A DNA stretch of 27,661 nucleotides from a virus. The notes beneath the pieces are model-generated. The model worked only from the letters and a program-made list of their open reading frames with translations, searched no databases and had not been told where the DNA came from. The position numbers and the translations under genes are program-made. The DNA is taken from IMG/VR virus record IMGVR_UViG_3300026277_000005, positions 1-27,661 of that record, one strand, 5' to 3'. Positions 7,589 through 14,535 of this stretch are shown here, piece by piece; position 1 is the stretch's first letter, and each line of letters starts with the position of its first letter.

Positions 7589-7780
7589 ATGCGTACACCA
7601 AAACCTCAGGGAAAAGGTATCGTTAAAGCGCTTGGCCAGAAAGGTACCACCGGGAATTTCAAAAAAATTGAAAAGGCTAAAGGCAAAGGCGCAGCAATCG
7701 GAGCTTTGCAAAATAAGCTCGCCAAGCGGCGTGGCCAGAAGGTACCTTATGGTGGTGGTAAATCAGGTTCCAAGAAGTGA
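7589..7780 (+). CDS. 63-residue highly basic protein
   Basis: AAAGGA is spaced 6-7 nt from the ATG. The product is dominated by Lys, Gly and Arg (RTPKPQGKGIVKALGQKG, FKKIEKAKGKG, KLAKRRGQK) and ends GGGKSGSKK. No domain is recognised. Its composition suggests binding to nucleic acid or to acidic partners such as the scaffold. It is the last gene of the packaging block, before the promoter-like sequence and terminator at 7784-7856. Confidence 0.55.
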   Translation: MRTPKPQGKGIVKALGQKGTTGNFKKIEKAKGKGAAIGALQNKLAKRRGQKVPYGGGKSGSKK

Positions 7781-7783
7781 TCA

Positions 7784-7812
7784 TTGACAGTCTCCGCTGG
7801 GTACTCTAAATT
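7784..7812 (+). promoter_or_regulatory. Promoter-like sequence just before a terminator hairpin
   Basis: A perfect TTGACA (7784-7789), a 17-bp spacer and TAAATT (7807-7812) predict a start near 7819. That is the base of the hairpin at 7821-7852, so transcripts from here would meet a terminator-like structure at once. Confidence 0.35.
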
Positions 7813-7820
7813 CTAAATAT

Positions 7821-7856
7821 AAGGTGCAGGCGCGAAGAGCGTAGAGCACCTTTTTT
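7821..7856 (+). terminator. Intrinsic terminator between packaging and capsid genes
   Basis: Stem AAGGTGC (7821-7827) pairs with GCACCTT (7846-7852), with an inner CGC/GCG (7831-7833 with 7839-7841), and a six-T tract covers 7851-7856. It ends the transcript of the terL-portal block, with partial read-through possible into the scaffold gene, whose ATG is only 7 nt downstream and has no SD. Confidence 0.7.
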
Positions 7857-7862
7857 GCTAAC

Positions 7863-8708
7863 ATGCCTGAACTTAACAACGGTTCGCCTGCCCAGGGCAC
7901 ACCCCCAGAGCAAGCACCACAAACACCAGTAGTAGATCCGGCAGCCGCTGACGCCGGGCAGTCTCCACAGCAAGCACCTTTAGAGGACGTATATAAAGGA
8001 AAAACTGCTCAGGAGATTGCGCAGATGCACAAGAGTGCGGAAACTAAGCTCGGCGAAGTTTCTGAGGAACTCGGTGGTCTGCGAAAGCGAGATCAACAGG
8101 TAAATGTATTGCTTCGAGCGATTTACTCAAATCCCGAACTTTACAACCAGGTTGATTCTGCCGTTAAGAAATTGACAGGCACTGAGGTTCCGTCTGATGG
8201 AACCACTCCCACACCTCCTTCAACTGAAGGCTCTCCTAAGCAGACAGCCCAAACTCCGCAACCTTCTCCTTTCGAACTCGACGCCCGTCGAGCGATGGAA
8301 GCAGATAAGATGAACGAGTTTGAGCGTAAGTTTGGTATTGATCAGCTTCCTCCTACGGAGCGCAAGAATATGCATACCAAGATTGGTATTGCTCTTGCTA
8401 ACATGATTGATCCGGGCGGAAATAAGTCTTACCAGGAAATCGTCAACGGAATTTCGATCTCGAAACTCCCGATGTTTCTTGAGAATGCTTACTTTATCGC
8501 CAATCGGGACAATCTCGTTCCTAGAGAGAAGCTAGACGCGATCTACCAAAGAAACGCTAATAACAGCGCTGCTATCGGAGGTATTCCTTCTTCTGGCACC
8601 ACTCCTTCGGAAGTCTCATTGAGTCCGGAAGAGAAAGAAACTGCCAGGAAAATGAATATTCCTGAAGATAAATATCTCCAACGCAAGAAAGAGATTCAGG
8701 AAGCTTAA
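7863..8708 (+). CDS. Probable capsid scaffolding/assembly protein
   Basis: The 281-residue protein sits between the portal block and the capsid genes, the usual scaffold position. It is soluble and modular: a Pro/Ala/Gln-rich disordered N-terminus (1-40), a charged helical region with EIAQMHKSAETKLGEVSEEL (split about the middle), a Pro/Thr-rich linker (~110-140), and a helical C-terminal half. It ends with LSPEEKETARKMNIPEDKY, a pattern often seen at the end of phage scaffold proteins. No protease catalytic motif is visible, so how the scaffold is removed is unclear. There is no SD before the ATG. Function is inferred from context and composition. Confidence 0.65.
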   Translation: MPELNNGSPAQGTPPEQAPQTPVVDPAAADAGQSPQQAPLEDVYKGKTAQEIAQMHKSAETKLGEVSEELGGLRKRDQQVNVLLRAIYSNPELYNQVDSAVKKLTGTEVPSDGTTPTPPSTEGSPKQTAQTPQPSPFELDARRAMEADKMNEFERKFGIDQLPPTERKNMHTKIGIALANMIDPGGNKSYQEIVNGISISKLPMFLENAYFIANRDNLVPREKLDAIYQRNANNSAAIGGIPSSGTTPSEVSLSPEEKETARKMNIPEDKYLQRKKEIQEA

Positions 8709-8724
8709 AGTTTAAGGAGTAACA

Positions 8725-9312
8725 ATGGCTAAAGTCTCAGCAACAGGTTTCGCATATCGTAAGAATCTTATGGGTGCTGAAGAGTCCCAATCGATCATCA
8801 GATTTCGTGTAGCTAATTCCACAACTCTAAAAGTCGGTGACATGGTCCGGGTAAATACCGCGGGCTTTCTTGTGAAAGCTGGTGTGAATAACCCGGTAGT
8901 TGGAGTAGTTAACGGCTTGGTCAACCAAAACGGAGGCAATCCTTTTGCCCTCGGTGTTGACGCAGCTGGAGCCAGTCTTACTCCTGGCGATCAGTTGGTT
9001 ACTAGCTCTACTAACCAAACCGCCGCGACTTGGATTGAAGCTGAAGTCCGGGTGGATCCGGGTGGATACATTCTTTACTACGGAACGCTTAATTCCGGAA
9101 CACTTGCTCAGACTAATCTTTTACAGTTCTACAATCTTGTCGCTGCTAGCGATCAAGCTGACAGCTCGACAAATTCTGATACCACCGGCATTGTGCAGCT
9201 ATTGCAATTAGATCCGGACGGAGATGGAAATGTAACCAAGGGGCTATTCAGAATCGCTACACCACAATTAATTAGCCAGGTGGGTAATTCCACCCAGGTG
9301 GTAAACGCCTAA
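8725..9312 (+). CDS. Probable head decoration/stabilisation protein
   Basis: The 195-residue product has AAGGAG 5 nt before its ATG and lies directly upstream of the major capsid gene, where decoration proteins usually lie. The sequence is strand-rich and Gly/Asn/Thr-rich. LKVGDMVRVNTAGFLVKAG followed by NPVVGVVNG is the small beta-barrel pattern of phage decoration or cement proteins. There are no signal peptide or membrane segments. The spacing (12 nt to the next gene) suggests stoichiometric co-expression with capsid. The assignment is by pattern and context, not confirmed homology. Confidence 0.6.
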   Translation: MAKVSATGFAYRKNLMGAEESQSIIRFRVANSTTLKVGDMVRVNTAGFLVKAGVNNPVVGVVNGLVNQNGGNPFALGVDAAGASLTPGDQLVTSSTNQTAATWIEAEVRVDPGGYILYYGTLNSGTLAQTNLLQFYNLVAASDQADSSTNSDTTGIVQLLQLDPDGDGNVTKGLFRIATPQLISQVGNSTQVVNA

Positions 9313-9323
9313 AGGAGTAATCA

Positions 9324-10229
9324 ATGCCAGCTTTAAGATCAAATTTTGGAGACTTACTCGAACCTGGATTCAGGGAAATATTCGATGACCGCTACAATGA
9401 AGTACCGCCGGTCATGGATCGAGTCTTCCACGTAAATAACTCAACCAAACAAGATGAGCGCGACAGCGCCGTCACCGGATTCGGACTGATGCAGATCACG
9501 CCTGAAGGTGGGCCGATCGACTACGAAGATCCGGTTCAGATGTACCAAACGGTGTATACCCACATCAAATACACCAAAGGTTTCAAAGTTTCGAGGGAAA
9601 TGTGGGAAGACGATCTTTACAATATTATGAATAAAAAACCGGCCGCTCTTGGACGCGCTGCTAGGCGAGAAGCTGCTCAGGTCTTTAATCGAGCTTTCAA
9701 CTCGAGCTACCCTGGTGGAGATGCCAAGCCGCTCGTCTCTACTGCCCATCCTAGGGCGGACGGCGGAACGCAGCAATCCAACGCTTCTGCGACTGGTCTC
9801 GTCTTCAATGAGGACAATCTCGAAACAGGTATCATCGCCAGCCGTAACCAGCTAGACGACAAAGGTATGAGGATCGATGTGATGCCGGATAGACTGATCG
9901 TCCCGGTGGATCTCAGGAAACTTGCTCACTTGATCATCGATTCTACTCTTCGCCAAGGAACTGCTGACAACGACGCTAATATCTACAAAGGACAGCTGGA
10001 GATTATTGATTGGATCTATATGGATCGCTTGACGACTCATTGGTTCTTGATCGACTCTAGTCAGCACGAACTCACCTGGTTTGATCGTGTTAAGCCAGAG
10101 TTCAAGCAGGATGATTCCTTTGATACAGATATGGCTCTCTTCAAATCTCGCCAAAGGTTCTCCCGCGGCTGGAGCGATTGGAGAGGTATCTGGGGCAGTC
10201 AAGGTGATGGCGCGGCCTACGCTGGATAA
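9324..10229 (+). CDS. Major capsid protein, Mu gpT-like HK97 fold
   Basis: The 301-residue protein follows AAAGGAG and is the likely shell protein. The N-terminus (LEPGFREIFDDRY) and the central YTKGFKVSREMWEDDLY segment match the Mu gpT-type capsid pattern. So does the P-loop/A-domain region with PLVSTAHPRADGG, in which the small-residue/His-Pro motif is typical. There is no long N-terminal delta domain and no prohead protease gene in the window, which fits a capsid assembled with a separate scaffold (7863). Residues 265-301 are Arg/Trp/Gly-rich. No other gene in the window is a better capsid candidate. Confidence 0.85.
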   Translation: MPALRSNFGDLLEPGFREIFDDRYNEVPPVMDRVFHVNNSTKQDERDSAVTGFGLMQITPEGGPIDYEDPVQMYQTVYTHIKYTKGFKVSREMWEDDLYNIMNKKPAALGRAARREAAQVFNRAFNSSYPGGDAKPLVSTAHPRADGGTQQSNASATGLVFNEDNLETGIIASRNQLDDKGMRIDVMPDRLIVPVDLRKLAHLIIDSTLRQGTADNDANIYKGQLEIIDWIYMDRLTTHWFLIDSSQHELTWFDRVKPEFKQDDSFDTDMALFKSRQRFSRGWSDWRGIWGSQGDGAAYAG

Positions 10230-10248
10230 TTTGAAGCTTAAAGGGTAA

Positions 10249-10316
10249 GCAGTCCTGGACCCGGGCTGCATATCCTAAACCGACAGGTGTCACCGTAATG
10301 TAGAACACCTGGGATA
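10249..10316 (+). promoter_or_regulatory. Structured intergenic RNA element between capsid and Ser/Thr-tail genes
   Basis: Two hairpins are visible. 10249-10255 pairs with 10263-10269 (7 bp, one G-U). A bulged helix joins 10271-10275 with 10312-10316 (TATCC/GGATA) and 10284-10290 with 10305-10311 (CAGGTGT/ACACCTG), giving 12 bp with an 8-nt one-sided bulge and a 14-nt loop. No T-tract follows, so it is not an ordinary terminator. Transcript processing or stability control between capsid and the downstream genes is possible. Confidence 0.4.
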
Positions 10317-10330
10317 CATGGGCAGTTATT

Positions 10331-10726
10331 ATGACAAGAACCTCCTTTGTTGGACAACGCGATCCTCAGTCTTCCGATCCTACTAGCCCTTTTGTAGGGG
10401 AAGAATATTACAATACCGCGAAGAACACTTTTGAGAGATATGATGGAGCTGTTTGGCGAGGATTAGCTTTCACCACTTCAACTTCTACCTCCACGACAAC
10501 CTCAACCTCCACTTCTACTTCGACTACAACTAGTACCAGCTCAAGTACCAGTACCTCGAGCTCGACATCCACTTCCAGTTCTACTAGCACGACAACCTCG
10601 ACCTCCACGTCGACTTCGACTACTACCACTAGCACTTCTAGCTCAACAACGACAACTAGTACCAGCACGTCGACTACTACATCGACTTCGACCTCCACGT
10701 CGACTTCGACTACTACAACGGTGTAA
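10331..10726 (+). CDS. Ser/Thr-tail paralog 1 (131 residues, probable virion protein)
   Basis: The protein has two parts. Residues 1-47 form a short domain containing DPTSPFVGEEYYNTAKNTF and ending RYDGAVWRGLAF. Residues ~48-131 consist only of Ser and Thr, except the final Val. The N-terminal pattern Pro-x(n)-Gly-(Asp/Glu)-x-Tyr-x-Asn/Asp-Thr then aromatic and Trp recurs in the next two genes, so they are tandem paralogs. Such short domains occur in phage structural proteins, and the location directly after the capsid gene supports a virion role. An 83-residue Ser/Thr tail resembles a mucin-like O-glycosylation substrate. The DNA has varied Ser and Thr codons, plus a 29-bp exact repeat. No SD is evident. 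Confidence 0.7.
   Translation: MTRTSFVGQRDPQSSDPTSPFVGEEYYNTAKNTFERYDGAVWRGLAFTTSTSTSTTTSTSTSTSTTTSTSSSTSTSSSTSTSSSTSTTTSTSTSTSTTTTSTSSSTTTTSTSTSTTTSTSTSTSTSTTTTV
10598..10716 (+). repeat. 29-bp perfect direct repeat within the Ser/Thr tract
   Basis: Positions 10598-10626 and 10688-10716 are identical, exactly 90 bp (30 codons) apart and in frame. This implies recent in-frame duplication or gene conversion, and a way to change tail length without a frameshift. The whole tract 10472-10723 is built of shorter degenerate Ser/Thr codon blocks. Confidence 0.8.
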
Positions 10727-10731
10727 AACAT

Positions 10732-11004
10732 ATGGCTAAAACGCATATCTCAAAATTAAAAGGACAACTTCGAGCACTGACCACCCCGCCAGTCAATCCT
10801 AAGATTGGTGATGAGTATTTCGATACGCTTCAGAATGCCTGGTTTAGATGGTCGGGAAACAATTGGCTTGGGTATATATTCTCAACGACCTCGACATCTA
10901 CCACGACTAGTACCAGCACCTCGACTTCGACTTCGACGACGACTACTAGCACTAGTTCGAGTACCAGTACCTCAACTAGCACGTCGACCACGACAACACT
11001 GTAG
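10732..11004 (+). CDS. Ser/Thr-tail paralog 2 (90 residues)
   Basis: This gene follows paralog 1 after 5 nt and has no clear SD. The N-terminal ~50 residues contain TTPPVNPKIGDEYFDTLQNA and then WFRWSGNNWLGYIF, matching the Pro/Gly-Asp-x-Tyr/Asp-Thr/aromatic/Trp pattern of its neighbours. Residues ~52-89 are only Ser and Thr, with a final Leu. Its 3' end (about 10961-11003) is nearly identical in DNA to the 3' end of paralog 3, which suggests recent duplication or gene conversion of the tail. It is probably an exposed virion component; the Ser/Thr tail is a potential O-glycosylation acceptor for the transferases encoded from 12182. Confidence 0.7.
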   Translation: MAKTHISKLKGQLRALTTPPVNPKIGDEYFDTLQNAWFRWSGNNWLGYIFSTTSTSTTTSTSTSTSTSTTTTSTSSSTSTSTSTSTTTTL

Positions 11005-11016
11005 TAAAGGAAAATT

Positions 11017-11301
11017 ATGACTAGATTTAGTGCTTACAGCGGAAAAATAGAAACCAGAACTACACCACCGACACCAACTACGCCGCGCGGTGGGGATTTC
11101 TATCTCAATACATTGACAGATCAGCTGTTTATCTTTAACAGTCGTATCGGTCAGTGGGTAGTGGCTCAACTCACCACCACGACTTCCACCAGCTCTTCGA
11201 CTACTACCACTTCCACTTCGACCACTACGACCAGCACTTCTAGCTCGACCAGCTCCAGTACCAGTACCTCGACCAGTACGTCGACCACGACAACACTATA
11301 A
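11017..11301 (+). CDS. Ser/Thr-tail paralog 3 (94 residues)
   Basis: AAAGGA precedes the ATG by 6 nt. The N-terminal domain has TTPPTPTTPRGGDFYLNTL and then IFNSRIGQWVVAQL, again the shared paralog pattern. Residues ~52-93 are Ser/Thr only, ending in Leu as in paralog 2. The three genes have diverged N-terminal domains but near-identical tail ends. This suggests the heads bind different partners or sites while the tails are under pressure to stay Ser/Thr-rich, or that the tails recombine with each other. Virion location is inferred from the genomic position. Confidence 0.7.
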   Translation: MTRFSAYSGKIETRTTPPTPTTPRGGDFYLNTLTDQLFIFNSRIGQWVVAQLTTTTSTSSSTTTTSTSTTTTSTSSSTSSSTSTSTSTSTTTTL

Positions 11302-11310
11302 GGAAAAATT

Positions 11311-11781
11311 ATGAAAATAGTTAGAAATCCACAATCAGGTGCTACGATCCAAAGCTTCCTCTTCAAAAAGAGGATCTACGGCTCCGATGAAAGAGCTCTC
11401 CTACCTATCGGACAGATGAAACCATTTCCGGATGAGTTCGCGGATGCTTTAATTGGTGTCTATGATTTCTTGGCGGAAGAGTCGCAAGAGGGTAAGTTTA
11501 TCTGTAAATATGGAGATTATGTCTCCGAAAGCCAAACCGGCTGTAACATTCATGAGAAAAAACATGAAAAGCGAATAGCGGCAGGCGAGGAAAAAGTCTC
11601 TGATAACTCCGAAGAATTTATTACACCTCAAGAAGAAATCGAGGCGGAGAAACAAAAACAGATAGAATTAGTCACTCAGGATGGAATTCCAGTAGGCGAG
11701 GGAACAGACAAAGATGGCGTAGGGTGGTACGGAGCCGGAGTGGAAGAAGAACTTCCAACGGCAGTGGGAGATGAATTTTAA
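11311..11781 (+). CDS. Hypothetical protein with acidic C-terminal half
   Basis: The 156-residue protein has AAGGA before its ATG. Residues 1-75 look folded (FLFKKRIYGSDERALLPIG, then a DALIGVYDFLAEE helix and KFICKYGDY). Residues ~85-156 are rich in Glu, Lys and Gln, ending VEEELPTAVGDEF, and are probably flexible. No family was recognised. In other phages, genes between capsid and tail often encode head-completion proteins or adaptors, but no motif here distinguishes these. The TAATG overlap with the next gene indicates coupled translation. Confidence 0.6.
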   Translation: MKIVRNPQSGATIQSFLFKKRIYGSDERALLPIGQMKPFPDEFADALIGVYDFLAEESQEGKFICKYGDYVSESQTGCNIHEKKHEKRIAAGEEKVSDNSEEFITPQEEIEAEKQKQIELVTQDGIPVGEGTDKDGVGWYGAGVEEELPTAVGDEF

Positions 11782-12146
11782 TGATTACTAAAGGTGCAGT
11801 ATCTATACCAGCCGTCTGGAATCCAGACCAAGAGGGGACGGTCGCTAAAAAGCTCGCTAATTCTTGCGAGATTACCGCCCTTAAGCTGACTGGAAATGCC
11901 GGCGCTGCTTATATTTCTCTCTACGATGGAGTAGAGGCGGGGGACGCCAAACCTACCAATTTGAAATGGGCGATGGATTCTTCGCAGCAAACTCCTGATA
12001 CTGATATTTTTAGTTCTCCCCTTGTATTTAAGCGTGGAGTTTACGCTGTTTTGGAGCAAGGTGCGGGATCTGGATCGGTTCTATGTCTGGCTGCTACTCG
12101 CGGAGTACATACTGAGTCCGCTCCTTCTAATACCCAAACGATCTAA
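11781..12146 (+). CDS. Small probable virion protein, function unknown
   Basis: The 121-residue product starts within the previous stop (TAATG). It is strand-rich and Gly/Ala/Ser-rich (SIPAVWNPDQEGTVAKKLA, ALKLTGNAGAAYISLYDG, then VFKRGVYAVLEQGAGSGSV). This pattern resembles small jelly-roll or receptor-type domains of phage structural proteins, in which a surface property such as LYDG is displayed. No signal peptide or membrane segment is present. Its TAA ends right at the TTGACA of the next promoter, so it closes the capsid-proximal transcription unit. The assignment as a virion protein rests on context. Confidence 0.55.
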   Translation: MITKGAVSIPAVWNPDQEGTVAKKLANSCEITALKLTGNAGAAYISLYDGVEAGDAKPTNLKWAMDSSQQTPDTDIFSSPLVFKRGVYAVLEQGAGSGSVLCLAATRGVHTESAPSNTQTI

Positions 12147-12175
12147 TTGACAAGTGTCTGGCCATTTCCCATAAT
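12147..12175 (+). promoter_or_regulatory. Strong sigma70-type promoter for the glycan cassette, predicted leaderless start
   Basis: A perfect TTGACA (12147-12152), a 17-bp spacer and CATAAT (12170-12175) are followed by six bases and GTG at 12182. The expected transcription start coincides with the first base of the coding region, and no SD is present. The -35 box begins at the base after the preceding stop codon. Confidence 0.7.
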
Positions 12176-12181
12176 GACCAC

Positions 12182-13510
12182 GTGGAAGGTGAATTCCAAA
12201 GCAAAAAGATCATAATTTTTACTACTTTCTCTGAAGTCAGCGAGGCTTACAGTCTTAATCGCGTGGTGCAAGACCAGATTAAGATGTTCGTTCGCAATGG
12301 ATATAAAGTCTCAGTGATTGTGCAAGAATCTTTCGAGCCGGTGCAGTGGTATGCCAACGAGAACGTCGAGATCGTAAAGATTCCTCTCGTCACTTGTCAC
12401 AACGACGTTACCAAAGATCCTACATTTGACGAGGATGTTGCTAAGATTAGGTCGGCTCTTGAGAGAATTGTCACGGATGATTCGGTGATTCTTACTCATG
12501 ACGTGATTTATCAACCGGCTGCTCTTAAACATAACTTCGCCGCTCGGGAAGTCGCGGCAAATTCTCAAGCTCGGTGGTTACATTGGATTCACTCCGCGAC
12601 TTCTCCGATTACTCTCAATAATCTGCGGCCTTTCTTTTCGGACTCTTATCTTCAAACAATCCAAAAACCTTTTCCAAATTCTTTTTATATTTTCTTCAAT
12701 GATTACTCAGTTCCTAGGATCGCTGAGAACTTCGCAATCTCACAAGAACTAGTCAAAGTTGTCCACCATCCGACTGACGTGTGCGGATTCCTTGGAATCT
12801 CTCCGGAGGTAAGCGAGGTGGTTGATAAGAGAAAAATCTTGGCTGCTGATGCGATATGTACTTATCCGGTGCGGCTAGATCGTGGTAAACAAGTCGAGTA
12901 TGTTATAAAAACCATGGCTTGCCTCAAGGAATTTGGTCTCTCTGTTCGGGTGATCATAGTGGATTTTCATTCGACTGGGGGAGACAAGGTTCAATATCGT
13001 GATGAGCTTAAGCAAATCGCTATTGATTACGGATTAAGTGCTGATGAGTGCCTCTTTACCTCGGAACTTCGTCCAGAGTGGAATACGGAGATTCCGCATG
13101 AAATGGTTAAGGATTTTCAATTGCTTAGCAATGTCTTCATCATGCCGTCAGTCTCAGAATCTTACAGCCTGGTGACTCAAGAAGCGGCGCTTACTAAGCA
13201 GGTGGTGGTTCTTAATTTTGACTTCCCACCATTTCGTGATATTTTCGGGCCGAACGCTATCTATCGTAAATATTCGTCGGCGATTGACGTCATGAATGGC
13301 GGGGACGGCTGGACCAACACGCAATATGGACCCGGTAATATCTCAGAAGAAGAGCGAGTAAATCATGAAAGAAACTACCATCGAGAGACTGCGGGCATGA
13401 TCTATGCCAGGCTCCGCCATCCCGAGGTGGCTCTTGCTACTTTTCTGCGTCAGGAGCGCAATCTGGACGCAGTATTCAAAAAAGAACTAGAGCCTCTCCT
13501 ATTTAACTAA
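12182..13510 (+). CDS. Glycosyltransferase, GT-B fold (GT4-like)
   Basis: The 442-residue protein begins with GTG; no other start or SD exists upstream in frame before a stop. The N-terminal Rossmann domain shows KIIIFTTFSEVSEAYSLNR and a substrate-facing HWIHSATSP region. The C-terminal donor-binding half has ADAICTYPVRLDRGKQVEYV, the usual KG(R)-containing loop of GT4 enzymes, and the E-x7-E motif in MPSVSESYSLVTQEAAL (Glu326 and Glu334). It would transfer a sugar from a nucleotide-sugar donor; donor and acceptor cannot be read from sequence. It is cytosolic, with no membrane helix. It is the promoter-proximal gene of the 15-kb cassette, which may mark it as the initiating or most abundant transferase. 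Confidence 0.8.
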   Translation: MEGEFQSKKIIIFTTFSEVSEAYSLNRVVQDQIKMFVRNGYKVSVIVQESFEPVQWYANENVEIVKIPLVTCHNDVTKDPTFDEDVAKIRSALERIVTDDSVILTHDVIYQPAALKHNFAAREVAANSQARWLHWIHSATSPITLNNLRPFFSDSYLQTIQKPFPNSFYIFFNDYSVPRIAENFAISQELVKVVHHPTDVCGFLGISPEVSEVVDKRKILAADAICTYPVRLDRGKQVEYVIKTMACLKEFGLSVRVIIVDFHSTGGDKVQYRDELKQIAIDYGLSADECLFTSELRPEWNTEIPHEMVKDFQLLSNVFIMPSVSESYSLVTQEAALTKQVVVLNFDFPPFRDIFGPNAIYRKYSSAIDVMNGGDGWTNTQYGPGNISEEERVNHERNYHRETAGMIYARLRHPEVALATFLRQERNLDAVFKKELEPLLFN

Positions 13511-13511
13511 C

Positions 13512-13775
13512 ATGGCTCTTACTCCCATCGGCAAAAAATTTCAGGCACAGCGTAAAATCCCAGATCAAAAACTGAGAGTGGATAAATGGTTGGGCGAGAT
13601 GGTTTTATACAATGCTGACTCGATCTCACTTGGCGAAAATATCTTACCGATAAATTTTGACTTGTTTAGTAAAGACGGGAAAAAGAAATATGTCTTTAAG
13701 GTAAATGTGGAGAAGATTATTGAAGTCAATCTTGAAGAAGAAATGAAAAAGAGGCATGAGGAGAAACATGGATAG
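13512..13775 (+). CDS. Small hypothetical protein in the glycan cassette
   Basis: The 87-residue basic/acidic mixed protein starts one base after the GT4-like stop, with no clear SD. It carries KKYVFKVNVEKIIEVNLEEE, a probable strand-helix, and ends in a charged KKRHEEKHG tail. Its 3' end overlaps the next gene and includes the GAGGAG SD used by that gene. No family is recognised. It could be an accessory subunit of a neighbouring enzyme. Confidence 0.55.
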   Translation: MALTPIGKKFQAQRKIPDQKLRVDKWLGEMVLYNADSISLGENILPINFDLFSKDGKKKYVFKVNVEKIIEVNLEEEMKKRHEEKHG

Positions 13776-14535
13776 TATGTGCATTGTGGGGTATGGCGTC
13801 GTAGGTAAAGCTACAGCCTTGGCTCTCGGGATTAAAAAGCATTTTGATATCAATGGTGATTCTAATATCACTCTTCAGGAGGCGTCCAACTGTCGTTATG
13901 TCTTCATCTGTCTTCCCACTCCTACCGATCAGGACGGCTACCAAGATGTTTCTGCTATCGTGGATATCATCCAGCAGATTGATGCGTATCGGGCTTTCCC
14001 TATCTACATCATTCGTTCCACGGTTTTACCAGGTACGGCGGACAGGATAATGGACTTTAACGATATGGACCGCATCATCTCTAATCCGGAGTTTCTCTCG
14101 GAAGATACAGCGTCGGAAGATGCTGTTAACCCTGCTCTTATCGTCATTGGAGGTAAAAATCCGCAGTATCTTCATGAGGTAGCTGCGATTTACGCTGCGA
14201 GATTCAAAGCTCTTAAGCCTACTCTTACTGATAATGTGACGGCAGAGCTTATTAAATATGCCTTCAATACTTTCTTTGCCACTAAAGTTGTCTTCGCCAA
14301 TGAAATTTATGATGTCGCTCAGAAGACGGGAGCTAACTACGAAACTATCAAAAAGCTCTTGATGCTTCATCCCTGGGGTAGTAAAAATCATTTTCAGGTA
14401 TTTCATAAAGGAGGTCGCGGTGCCAAGGGTAAATGTCTTCCGAAAGATTTATCAGCTTTTGCTGCAAGCACAGGAAGTAGATTTTTCAATACAGTCAAGG
14501 AAATTAATGATGGATTCTCCGATGGAAAGATCTGA
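13768..14535 (+). CDS. UDP-glucose/GDP-mannose dehydrogenase-like protein lacking the C-terminal domain
   Basis: I chose ATG 13768 because GAGGAG lies 5 nt upstream; an earlier in-frame ATG at 13756 would place that SD inside the gene. The 255-residue product has the NAD-binding GYGVVGKATA, ICLPTPTD, RSTVLPGTAD, SNPEFLSEDTASEDA and AELIKYAFNTFFATKVVFANE motifs of the family. The catalytic Cys223 sits in GKCLPKD. Full-length enzymes have 390-450 residues; here the UDP-binding third domain is absent and the gene ends shortly after the Cys motif. If active, it would oxidise an NDP-hexose to the uronic acid. The next gene overlaps the end by 29 nt, so the shortening is not a recent break. Confidence 0.8.
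   Translation: MDSMCIVGYGVVGKATALALGIKKHFDINGDSNITLQEASNCRYVFICLPTPTDQDGYQDVSAIVDIIQQIDAYRAFPIYIIRSTVLPGTADRIMDFNDMDRIISNPEFLSEDTASEDAVNPALIVIGGKNPQYLHEVAAIYAARFKALKPTLTDNVTAELIKYAFNTFFATKVVFANEIYDVAQKTGANYETIKKLLMLHPWGSKNHFQVFHKGGRGAKGKCLPKDLSAFAASTGSRFFNTVKEINDGFSDGKI

Noticed and set aside
10408-10746. Open frame on the minus strand, made almost entirely of Val, Glu, Asp and Leu.
   Set aside because: It is the antisense of the Ser/Thr repeat codons; low complexity follows from the opposite strand, and it has no start signal or family resemblance.
10472-11298. CRISPR array or satellite interpretation of the repeated DNA.
   Set aside because: Repeats are coding, in frame, variable in length and without unique spacers of constant size.
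13756-13767. Upstream ATG for the UDP-sugar dehydrogenase-like gene.
   Set aside because: The GAGGAG that positions ATG 13768 would be inside the coding region, and the added residues MRRN do not belong to the NAD-binding strand.
14420-14506. Upstream start for the GT2 at 14507.
   Set aside because: It would extend the overlap with the dehydrogenase to over 110 nt and add a segment without GT2 pattern; 14507 has a good SD.
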